From contig NZ_CP043925.1 in the NCBI RefSeq assembly GCF_009914335.1, positions 2,542,001 to 2,606,000 of the forward strand: 64,000 bases of DNA, read 5' to 3'. Below the pieces are notes generated by a model. The model had not been told where the DNA came from, made no database searches, and worked only from the letters and a program-made list of their open reading frames with translations. The DNA comes from Proteus columbae (lineage in GTDB: Bacteria; Pseudomonadota; Gammaproteobacteria; Enterobacterales; Enterobacteriaceae). Below, piece after piece: positions 1 through 6,950 of this stretch (the stretch's first letter is position 1; each line of letters opens with the position of its first letter). The position numbers and the translations under genes were made by a program.

Positions 1-79
1 GAGAGGCTGATATTCCTTGCTCTTTCATTGAAGAAAGGGCAATAAATATCTGTTCCCATAGATCTGGATTTTCTTTCAT
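1..79 (-). CDS. Phage holin, lambda S family (N-terminal fragment, cut by window edge)
   Basis: The first 26 codons on the minus strand read MKENPDLWEQIFIAL then SSMKEQGISAS. The D-L start and the KEQGI segment resemble the N-terminus of lambda holin S. Holins form inner-membrane holes that release or activate the phage endolysin. The gene lies directly downstream of a Q-type antiterminator, as in lambda. A strong ribosome site (GGAGG, 96-100 on the minus strand) sits 16 bases ahead of this ATG but 6 bases ahead of another ATG at 89 in a different frame, so the start is uncertain. The rest of the protein lies outside the window. Confidence 0.6.
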   Translation of the reverse strand, partial: MKENPDLWEQIFIALSSMKEQGISAS

Positions 80-184
80 TGTTTCTCATGGCTTACCTCC
101 AATAGGAGGAACTGTAATAAATAATATACTCATCCACAGCACTTAAATTTAAGCACTGTTTTAACATGAGTATGTTTATGTTTT

Positions 185-204
185 ATTTATCTAATTAGAT
201 AAAT
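185..204. other. Perfect 20-bp palindrome in the holin leader
   Basis: The sequence ATTTATCTAATTAGATAAAT is a perfect inverted repeat with no loop. It lies between the second terminator of the Q-controlled leader and the holin start. It could be a dimeric regulator site or part of an RNA structure. It has no T-run of its own, so it does not look like a terminator. Confidence 0.5.
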
Positions 205-211
205 GGCAGAT

Positions 212-236
212 ATAAAAAAGACCACATTGTGGTCTT
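212..236 (-). terminator. Second leader terminator downstream of Q
   Basis: An inverted repeat (AAGACCACA / TGTGGTCTT, 218-236) is followed on the minus strand by a run of six T. It lies between the pR'-like promoter and the holin, the position of a Q-controlled terminator. Confidence 0.65.
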
Positions 237-296
237 CCATTGAAAATAAAATTTAACAGATATCGTTAATTTATATTAGCTAAGAAAATAGAGATA

Positions 297-331
297 CAAA
301 AAAGCCCCACTTCAAAAATTGGGGCTTTTTA
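297..331. terminator. tR'-like terminator downstream of Q
   Basis: The stem AAAGCCCCA / TGGGGCTTT (301-309, 320-328) is flanked by A and T runs, so it can work in both directions. On the minus strand it lies about 45 bases after the expected start of the pR'-like transcript. In lambda, Q lets polymerase read through such an early terminator into the lysis genes. Confidence 0.75.
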
Positions 332-377
332 TATTCTGTTGTGAGGTTTTTAGATACAAATATCTCACTGTGGAGTT

Positions 378-406
378 ATAGTATGCTTATTTTTCCTAAA
401 AATCAA
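378..406 (-). promoter_or_regulatory. pR'-like late promoter
   Basis: On the minus strand a -35 TTGATT (401-406) and a -10 TACTAT (378-383) are separated by exactly 17 bases. The promoter sits just after the Q stop codon and points at two terminators and the holin. This is the lambda layout in which Q loads at pR' to antiterminate late transcription. A Q-binding site cannot be read directly. Confidence 0.6.
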
Positions 407-445
407 TAACTATTTTCTACAAAAATAAATAAATAGAGAAAATTA

Positions 446-1261
446 TTACCTAATGGTCACTTCTTGCAGAATTTTTTCTGATAAGGACTCTTCTTTAAAG
501 CATTCTTCAACTAAATGTTCAAATAACGGCTTGTAGTTACTGTACGCAACAGTTTTAGAAACACTCACCACCATTTGTACTTGCTCTAATACTTCGCTGA
601 ATTTTAAACGAGGATATCCGCGTCCTGAACATTGATTACAAGGTTTGAAAACAGACATACCTTGCTTTTCACTCTCTTTTTTATCTAAAACTTGACCACG
701 TCCATGGCAACGACATGCTAAACGAATTTCAGCTTTCCCCTTACATGTAGGGCAAACCACTCGAGTTGTTTCTCTTACTTCACGGTAAGAAGTTTTATTT
801 TGGGGTTTAACTTTAAGCTCATTTTTAAAATTTCGCTCAAGCTCTTTAACAGATTTTGAGGTGTAGCTTTTTGTAGTAAAAACGTCAACTTCAATAAATC
901 CATTACTGCAATCAGGACACGCTTTCTGACTTGCGGCACTTCTTGCGTAATCTTGGAAAGCATAATTAGCAATAATGTGTAAAACATTAACTTTCACATC
1001 TTCATTAAGTTTATCAATGGCTTTATATTGATAAGCCTGAGTTAGTGCATATTGATAAAGGCTTTCTATTGCTTCACTGGGATGATTAATACTATGTTTA
1101 GCTAAAAATAACTCTATGCCCATTCGCCCTTTTCGAGTTACTAAACTAATTGATGTCATCACATCAGTCACTGACAGTGAATCTACTGCCTTCACTGTTC
1201 TTACATCACTTAATACAATGCTTTTTGGTGAAAAATATTTAGGTAAGTCTGCTAGTCTCAT
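446..1261 (-). CDS. Q: Lambda Q-type late antitermination protein
   Basis: This 271-residue protein matches lambda Q along its length: MRL at the start, SPKS near residue 11, DSLSVTDVM near 27-35, a DYARSAA segment, and an EESLSEKIL tail like lambda EESIADNIL. It has two CxxC pairs and a CxCHGRG / CNQCSGRG region (about 114-215) that should bind zinc; it is longer than lambda Q (207 residues) because of this part. Q proteins bind DNA at the late promoter and make RNA polymerase ignore terminators. The ribosome site AAGGAG lies 7 bases upstream of the ATG. A pR'-like promoter, terminators and a holin follow on the same strand. Family assignment is firm; activity is inferred. Confidence 0.9.
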   Translation of the reverse strand: MRLADLPKYFSPKSIVLSDVRTVKAVDSLSVTDVMTSISLVTRKGRMGIELFLAKHSINHPSEAIESLYQYALTQAYQYKAIDKLNEDVKVNVLHIIANYAFQDYARSAASQKACPDCSNGFIEVDVFTTKSYTSKSVKELERNFKNELKVKPQNKTSYREVRETTRVVCPTCKGKAEIRLACRCHGRGQVLDKKESEKQGMSVFKPCNQCSGRGYPRLKFSEVLEQVQMVVSVSKTVAYSNYKPLFEHLVEECFKEESLSEKILQEVTIR

Positions 1262-1336
1262 TTAATGCTCCTTTTGATTTCCTATCACTACTAATTGGTC
1301 ATCCATGTACCACGACAAGGCATGGCATTTATGCAT
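1262..1336 (-). CDS. Possible 24-residue leader ORF ahead of Q
   Basis: An ATG at 1336 opens a 24-codon frame (MHKCHALSWY, then MDDQLVVIGNQKEH). Its TAA is immediately followed by the ATG of Q, and it contains the Q ribosome site. It could couple translation to Q. I do not recognise the peptide and see no strong ribosome site for it, so it may be chance. Confidence 0.25.
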   Translation of the reverse strand: MHKCHALSWYMDDQLVVIGNQKEH

Positions 1337-1403
1337 CTAAATCACCCGCATTTTACGGCGTTATCTCAACGTGATTTTTACTTACCACTCTTGCATTGGT
1401 TTA

Positions 1404-1479
1404 TTTAGTTAATTTTTTGTACTTTTCGTACTTTTATTAACTAATAGTTAATGCTATATTTTAACTAAAGTGACGTCAA
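1404..1479. promoter_or_regulatory. Divergent promoter/operator region between Q and the repressor
   Basis: A near-perfect 17-bp palindrome, ATTAACTA-A-TAGTTAAT (1436-1452), is flanked by further TAGTTAAT (1406-1413) and TTAACTA (1461-1467) half-sites, as expected for cooperative repressor operators. On the plus strand a -10 TATATT (1455-1460) precedes the repressor. On the minus strand a TTGACG (1474-1479) and TAGCAT (1451-1456) with 17-base spacing points toward Q. The overlapping divergent promoters look like a phage switch; the operator assignment is inferred. Confidence 0.5.
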
Positions 1480-1499
1480 GTAGCAAAGGAAATTAACCA

Positions 1500-2237
1500 A
1501 TGGTTAAAAATGATAATAAAACGGAGTTCACAAAAAGGCTTCAAGAAGCTTGCTTAGATTCAGGGATTGCAGGACGTGGATTAGGTAAAAGAATTACAGA
1601 TGCACTCGCTGAGCAAGGTATAAAAGTCAGTGCTCCAGCTGTATGGAAATGGCTGAACAATGAGTCAATTCCTGATCCAACAAATATCTTAGCATTAAGC
1701 CGATGGCTCGATGTTCGAGCAGAATGGTTAGAATATGGGCGAGGAGCAAAAAGAAACGATGGTGTTTCAGTAAATGAAATGACACCTGTTGATGATTGGG
1801 ATAATAATACGCCGATAGAACGAGATGAAGTTGAGATCCCCTTCTATACTACTATTGAATTGGCTGCAGGTTTCGGAAGTTGTACCACTGATAATCAAAA
1901 GGTGGAATTATTGAGATTTTCTCGTTCTACATTTAATCGCTATGGCGTTCAACCTAGTGATGCCGTTGCTTTTAAAGTTCATGGTGACAGTATGTCCCCA
2001 GTTATTCCTGATGGTTCGATTGTCACTATCAGTACAGGACATACAAAAATTGTTGATGGTGGTATTTATGCTATTCAACAAGGCGATCTTTTGAGAGTTA
2101 AAATTTTACACCGACTCCCCAATAACACCATTATCATCCGTAGCTATAATACTATTGATTACCCAGATGAGCGTTCGACATTAGAAGAAGTGAAAATTTT
2201 GGGACGAGTATTTAATTGGTCTGTGATGGGGTGGTGA
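1500..2237 (+). CDS. Phage CI/C2-like repressor with S24 self-cleavage domain
   Basis: The protein has 245 residues. Residues 9-75 form a helix-turn-helix domain (KRITDALAEQG, then VSAPAVWKWLNN). Residues 118-245 are a LexA-like S24 peptidase: cleavage pair A123-G124 (LAAGFG), nucleophile S164 (HGDSMSP) and general base K201 (LLRVKIL). Such repressors keep prophage genes silent and cut themselves when RecA is activated by DNA damage, so the element should be SOS-inducible. AAGGA lies 9 bases before the ATG. It is transcribed away from Q and is followed by a terminator and tRNA genes. No integrase or cro-like gene is adjacent. Confidence 0.9.
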   Translation: MVKNDNKTEFTKRLQEACLDSGIAGRGLGKRITDALAEQGIKVSAPAVWKWLNNESIPDPTNILALSRWLDVRAEWLEYGRGAKRNDGVSVNEMTPVDDWDNNTPIERDEVEIPFYTTIELAAGFGSCTTDNQKVELLRFSRSTFNRYGVQPSDAVAFKVHGDSMSPVIPDGSIVTISTGHTKIVDGGIYAIQQGDLLRVKILHRLPNNTIIIRSYNTIDYPDERSTLEEVKILGRVFNWSVMGW

Positions 2238-2253
2238 TCACGATAATACACAA

Positions 2254-2286
2254 AAACACCACCATCTTTTTATGTGGTGTTTTTTT
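2254..2286 (+). terminator. Terminator of the repressor gene
   Basis: The stem AACACCAC / GTGGTGTT followed by a T-run begins about 16 bases after the repressor stop codon. Confidence 0.8.
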
Positions 2287-2318
2287 ACTATATCATTTCA
2301 ATATTAAAATTGATCCAA

Positions 2319-2353
2319 GAAAAAACCCGCTATCTCTTGCGAGATAACGGGTT
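2319..2353 (-). terminator. Terminator of tRNA operon copy 1
   Basis: The minus strand reads AACCCGTTATCTC, a short loop, GAGATAGCGGGTT and then a T-run, just after the tRNA-Thr 3' end. Confidence 0.85.
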
Positions 2354-2359
2354 CTTATA

Positions 2360-2435
<76 letters not shown>

Positions 2436-2441
2436 TAATTC

Positions 2442-2529
2442 TGGCGGAAGGATAGAGATTCGAACTCTAGGATGGTTTCCCATCGGCGGTTTTCAAGACC
2501 GCTGCCTTCAGCCACTCGGCCATCCTTCC
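2442..2529 (-). tRNA. tRNA-Ser(UGA), copy 1
   Basis: An 88-base gene with encoded CCA and the long variable arm typical of serine tRNA. The anticodon loop is CT-TGA-AA between GCGGT and ACCGC; the T arm reads GTTCGAATC. It resembles E. coli serT and is the first gene of the two-tRNA operon. Confidence 0.95.
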
Positions 2530-2780
2530 ATAGCGCGGAATTATGCCTATCTCTGACCCCGCTGTCTAGTCCTGATTGTAAAAAAAATGACTTTTTTATC
2601 TGTTTGCTCAATCTTCAAACGCTTTCTGCTTAAAAAATGCTAACTCACTAATATATTGATTAATTTTTGATAACTAAAGATAAAAAATCAGAGTGATATT
2701 GAGAAATAAACGGAGTACCCCGTAAGGGTTTAAATAAAAATAAATAAGAGGAAAAATAAAAAAAGAGAATTATAGATAAG

Positions 2781-2815
2781 AAAAAACCCGCTACCTCTTA
2801 CGAGATAACGGGTTC
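2781..2815 (-). terminator. Terminator of tRNA operon copy 2
   Basis: Same hairpin as in copy 1 with two compensating or tolerated base changes, followed by a T-run on the minus strand. Confidence 0.85.
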
Positions 2816-2820
2816 TTATA

Positions 2821-2896
<76 letters not shown>

Positions 2897-2902
2897 TAAT
2901 TC

Positions 2903-2990
2903 TGGCGGAAGGATAGAGATTCGAACTCTAGGATGGTTTCCCATCGGCGGTTTTCAAGACCGCTGCCTTCAGCCACTCGGCCATCCTTCC
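2903..2990 (-). tRNA. tRNA-Ser(UGA), copy 2
   Basis: This gene appears identical in sequence to the tRNA-Ser at 2442-2529, with anticodon TGA, long variable arm and encoded CCA. Confidence 0.95.
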
Positions 2991-3192
2991 ATAGCGCGGA
3001 ATTATGCCTATCTCTGACCCCGCTGTCTAGCTCCGATTGTAAAAAAATTGGATTTTTTTGTTTGTTTGCTCAAAGTTCATCCGAATATCCCTTTTAAAAG
3101 GATAACCTGTTAATATAATGGCTGAATAATGGTGATTGTTTATTCAATTTTCTATTTTTAATTACATTGTCTCTTAAAGGCTCGCAAACTGA

Positions 3193-5901
3193 ATGCGTAC
3201 ATTGAACCAACTCAAGCCAAATACACTAACTCGTCTATATGCCCTATTTCTTCTTTTTATGGTCATATCGCTTTTTCTCTACGCTTACAGTTATTTTGAC
3301 ACTTGGCTAGATAGCAAAAAAAACGCTATCAACAATACAACTCTCAAATTCTCTCGACAGGTTGAAGATTATCGTTACCACTCTAATCAGCTTTTTCAGT
3401 TATCAAATAAAATAACCGATACCTCGATGTTTCCTGTATTGCGACTTAATCCAATAAAATTGCGTTCTGATGTATTTTGGCTTGAAGGACGAGACCAAAC
3501 CGTAGATTCCATTATATTTGGTAAACCCAATGAGCAAACCTTTCAGTTAGCACAACGATTTGCAAATTCACTCGAAATTCTTTGGGGTGTGCGTAATGAT
3601 TACAGTTCACTTTATTATCTAAATGGTAAAGGGAATGATCTTATCTTAATTACAACTCATTCTGTGCTTAAACCGGAGATCCGTTACAAAGAAAGCTATT
3701 TAACATTAACGGCTGAAAGTAAACGGTCTGAGTTATTGATGCAATCAACTGCATTAGATGAAAAAGAGAGCCTTTCTCCTATTAGGAAAATGTCTACGGA
3801 AAACATTTATTACTATACTTATCGTATTATGTTTAATGTACCGGGTCAGCTAACCAGCGTAGTGGCGTTTGATCTGCCTATCAATAATTTCTTGCCTTCA
3901 GAGCTATCTCCACACTACTTAAGATTACTTCCGACAGGTCAGCAATCTGTTTATGACAAAAATAACATTGAAATATCAACCGATGGCTCTTCACTGATTT
4001 TTTCTCAACCGATTATTGGGATCCCATATTCACTCTCTTATGAATACCCTATGAAGTCGATTATAAAAGAGATTGCCTACAAAAATATTTGGTTATTAAT
4101 CAGTCTGCTGATATTTATTTCTATCTCCGTTTTTGGCCATATTTATATCCGTAATAAGTACGTTTTTCCTTATATCTCGATGACTCGTAATCTACGGATC
4201 AAAGAAGAGATGACAAACGACATCATTTCAAACCTTCCGATAGGATTACTAGTCTATAATTTTTCCTCTAACCATAAGATTATTAGTAATAGTCATGCGG
4301 AAAAATTACTGCCTCATATCGATTTATCTAAGATCCGCCAAATGGCAGTTGAGCACAATGGCTTAATTCAAACGGCTATCAACAACGAAATTTATGAAAT
4401 AAGAACAAGTAATAATAACAATATTGACAATACATCATTATTCATATTTCTGAATAAAGATAACGAAGCGCTAATCAATAAAAAATTACAACTTGCACAG
4501 CAAGAATATGAGAAAAATACCATCGCACGACGCAAGATCTTATCTAATATGTCATTAGAATTAATGCGTCCTATCAAAGATATAAATGAGATGGTTTATC
4601 AATTTAAAGAATTATTACCCGAAGACACTCATCAACAATTGCTTAGCTTATTATTAGAGAAAACAAATTACATTTCTGAATGGATAGAAAACATTACATT
4701 AATTAATAAGTTAGAAAACCAAGAATGGAAAATTCATAAGGATGAATTTGAACTATCAACATTAGTTGAATCTATTCTGATAACAGCATCACCTTTTATG
4801 ATAAGAAAAGGCCTAACACTTTATTTCCACAATAATATAAGACCTGGATTACTTTTAATTAACGATGGTCCCGCTTTAAGTAAGATTATTTTATCATTGA
4901 TTAATTATGCCATTAGCACGACTAATTATGGAAAGATAACCGTTAATCTGAATTTAGTTAAAAATAAAGATAAAGAAGAAATACTTATAGATATTATTGA
5001 CAGTGGAAGCGGGCTTACACCTCAAGATATTGCTAATATAAAATACCCATTCTTAGGACAAGCAATGGGAGACAAATATTATTCTAATTCAGGTATCATT
5101 TTTTATTTATGCCATTTGCTATGCAACAAAATACAAGGAGAATTAACGATTAAGAGCCAAGAAAGTATTGGTTCTCATTTCCAAATTGCACTCCCATACC
5201 AGCATATAGATACTGAAGAACGAACATTTAACGTATTATTAGAGGGAATAAACGCAAAACTCGCTATAAAAAATCCTGAAATAGAAAAAATTATCTGTCA
5301 ACAGCTTGATAAATATGGCGCCACATACTTTGATAAAAATAGAGAGAATCTTTATCCTGAATACGATATCATACTTAAGGATACACCGAATGATAACCCT
5401 GAATCTCCAACAATATTATTAATGAGTTCTATTGTTGGATTTGAAAAAATATCAAAAGATTTAATAAAGTGTAACTATAACTTCGGTGATCCTTTAATAG
5501 AGGCTATTACTTATTTAATTGAAGAAAATGAGTCATTTTCCCTAGATACAACTAAAGAGAGTATTTGGGATGAAAATAATAACCTTGATAAATACGAAGT
5601 AATTCTTAATAATTATAGGAAGAAGTTGAATGGTAGTGATTATAAGGAACTATTTATCAGTACTGTTCCTATTGATGTTGAAAAACTACACTTAGAAGCA
5701 ACAAATAAAGACTTTCATTCTCTAGCCCAGACAGCTCACCGTCTAAAAGGGGTTTTTGCCATGTTAGATTTAGAATATCTCAGAGAAAGCTGTGAATATT
5801 TAGAGCATGACATAAAAAATCATAATGAATTAGAGATCAAAGAACGTATCACTCAACTGGATAAATGGATTCAACAGTTGCTGCAGCAAGGTAACAATTA
5901 A
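3193..5901 (+). CDS. rcsD: Rcs phosphorelay phosphotransferase RcsD
   Basis: RcsD passes phosphate from RcsC to RcsB in the inner membrane. The 902 residues are close to the E. coli length (890). Membrane segments lie near residues 17-35 and 298-320 and enclose a periplasmic sensor region. A degenerate histidine-kinase-like part follows; at the usual phospho-acceptor site (SNMSLELMRPI, about 455) there is no H-box histidine. The C-terminal HPt domain carries the transfer histidine H849 (AHRLKG). rcsB starts two bases after the stop, so both are cotranscribed. The ATG has AAAGG 12 bases upstream. In Proteus this relay controls swarming and capsule; that role is known for the genus, not shown here. 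Confidence 0.95.
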   Translation: MRTLNQLKPNTLTRLYALFLLFMVISLFLYAYSYFDTWLDSKKNAINNTTLKFSRQVEDYRYHSNQLFQLSNKITDTSMFPVLRLNPIKLRSDVFWLEGRDQTVDSIIFGKPNEQTFQLAQRFANSLEILWGVRNDYSSLYYLNGKGNDLILITTHSVLKPEIRYKESYLTLTAESKRSELLMQSTALDEKESLSPIRKMSTENIYYYTYRIMFNVPGQLTSVVAFDLPINNFLPSELSPHYLRLLPTGQQSVYDKNNIEISTDGSSLIFSQPIIGIPYSLSYEYPMKSIIKEIAYKNIWLLISLLIFISISVFGHIYIRNKYVFPYISMTRNLRIKEEMTNDIISNLPIGLLVYNFSSNHKIISNSHAEKLLPHIDLSKIRQMAVEHNGLIQTAINNEIYEIRTSNNNNIDNTSLFIFLNKDNEALINKKLQLAQQEYEKNTIARRKILSNMSLELMRPIKDINEMVYQFKELLPEDTHQQLLSLLLEKTNYISEWIENITLINKLENQEWKIHKDEFELSTLVESILITASPFMIRKGLTLYFHNNIRPGLLLINDGPALSKIILSLINYAISTTNYGKITVNLNLVKNKDKEEILIDIIDSGSGLTPQDIANIKYPFLGQAMGDKYYSNSGIIFYLCHLLCNKIQGELTIKSQESIGSHFQIALPYQHIDTEERTFNVLLEGINAKLAIKNPEIEKIICQQLDKYGATYFDKNRENLYPEYDIILKDTPNDNPESPTILLMSSIVGFEKISKDLIKCNYNFGDPLIEAITYLIEENESFSLDTTKESIWDENNNLDKYEVILNNYRKKLNGSDYKELFISTVPIDVEKLHLEATNKDFHSLAQTAHRLKGVFAMLDLEYLRESCEYLEHDIKNHNELEIKERITQLDKWIQQLLQQGNN

Positions 5902-5903
5902 AC

Positions 5904-6560
5904 ATGAATAACCTTAATATTATTATTGCCGATGATCACCCAATCGTTTTATTCGGTATTCGTAAATCTTTAGAACAAATTGAATGGGTCAATGTTGTAG
6001 GTGAATTTGAAGATTCGACTTCACTTATCAATAACTTACCTAAGTTAAATGTGGATGCTTTAATTACTGACTTGTCTATGCCTGGCGATAAGTATGGTGA
6101 TGGTATTACACTCATTAAGTACATCAAAAGACATTATCCTAATTTGTCTATTATCGTACTCACAATGAATAACAACCCAGCTATTTTGAGCGCAGTTCTT
6201 GATCTTGAAATTGAAGGTATTGTGCTTAAGCAAGGTGCTCCGACTGATCTACCAAAAGCATTGGCTGCACTACAAAAAGGCAAGAAATTTATGCCTGAAA
6301 GCGTTGCGAAGCTACTTGAAAAAGTAAATGCAAATGGTTATGGCGATAAACGTTTATCACCAAAAGAAAGTGAAGTGCTGAGATTATTTGCTGAAGGCTT
6401 TCTTGTGACTGAAATCGCGAAAAAACTTAATCGTAGTATTAAAACGATCAGCAGTCAGAAAAAATCAGCCATGATGAAATTAGGTGTCGATAACGATATC
6501 GCATTACTTAATTACTTGTCATCAGTGACTATTGATAAGGAAATTAACGGCCCGGATTAA
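5904..6560 (+). CDS. rcsB: Rcs response regulator RcsB
   Basis: RcsB is the DNA-binding output of the Rcs envelope-stress relay. In its 218 residues the receiver domain has D10, D11 and phospho-acceptor D56 (ITDLSMPG), and K108-type VLK follows. A LuxR/FixJ helix-turn-helix occupies about 150-210 (LSPKESEVLRLFAEG, then EIAKKLNRSIKTISSQK). It follows rcsD by two bases. It can act as an RcsB homodimer or with auxiliary partners. The length and motifs match E. coli RcsB almost residue for residue. Confidence 0.97.
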   Translation: MNNLNIIIADDHPIVLFGIRKSLEQIEWVNVVGEFEDSTSLINNLPKLNVDALITDLSMPGDKYGDGITLIKYIKRHYPNLSIIVLTMNNNPAILSAVLDLEIEGIVLKQGAPTDLPKALAALQKGKKFMPESVAKLLEKVNANGYGDKRLSPKESEVLRLFAEGFLVTEIAKKLNRSIKTISSQKKSAMMKLGVDNDIALLNYLSSVTIDKEINGPD

Positions 6561-6950
6561 TTTCACCGTAGTTACCCTAGTCGCACCGATAAAATCAGGA
6601 AGCTCATCCCTTTGTGGGAGCTTCTCTGCTTTTTAATTTTTACTCTTTATCCCTCATTTTCTTTGGGTTTGCCTTTCTCTTTTCTTGCAAATATTTCCTG
6701 TTCAGAAGCACCTTATAAGCTACATGGCTTTATATCTGTACCTTTACTAGTTTTTTCGCTTATAGGCTGTTACAGAGACTCCCTCACTCTCCTTTTAATC
6801 AGCTTGTCTTATTATGGCTGTACTTTGCTTCATTTTATCTATCAAAATGCTTTGTAATTACGTCATTTTTACCTTATTTTGACTTAAAAAAAACCAAGGC
6901 TAATAAATTAGCCTTGGTTTTTAACTCGCTTTATTGTTCACGATCTAGAA
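6561..6950. other. Intergenic region between rcsB and rcsC
   Basis: This 390-bp gap between convergent genes holds a hairpin for rcsB (AAGCTC / GAGCTT, 6600-6623, with later T-runs) and a bidirectional terminator near 6885-6922. A hydrophobic frame with a TTG start inside the first hairpin is not convincing. I see nothing else. Confidence 0.6.
6885..6922. terminator. Bidirectional terminator between rcsB and rcsC
   Basis: The 13-bp stem AAACCAAGGCTAA / TTAGCCTTGGTTT with a four-base loop is flanked by A and T runs. It lies 29 bases beyond the rcsC stop codon. Confidence 0.85.

Noticed and set aside
6612..6857. Hydrophobic 81-codon frame between rcsB and rcsC
   Set aside because: It starts with TTG inside the rcsB hairpin, has no ribosome site and no recognisable family.
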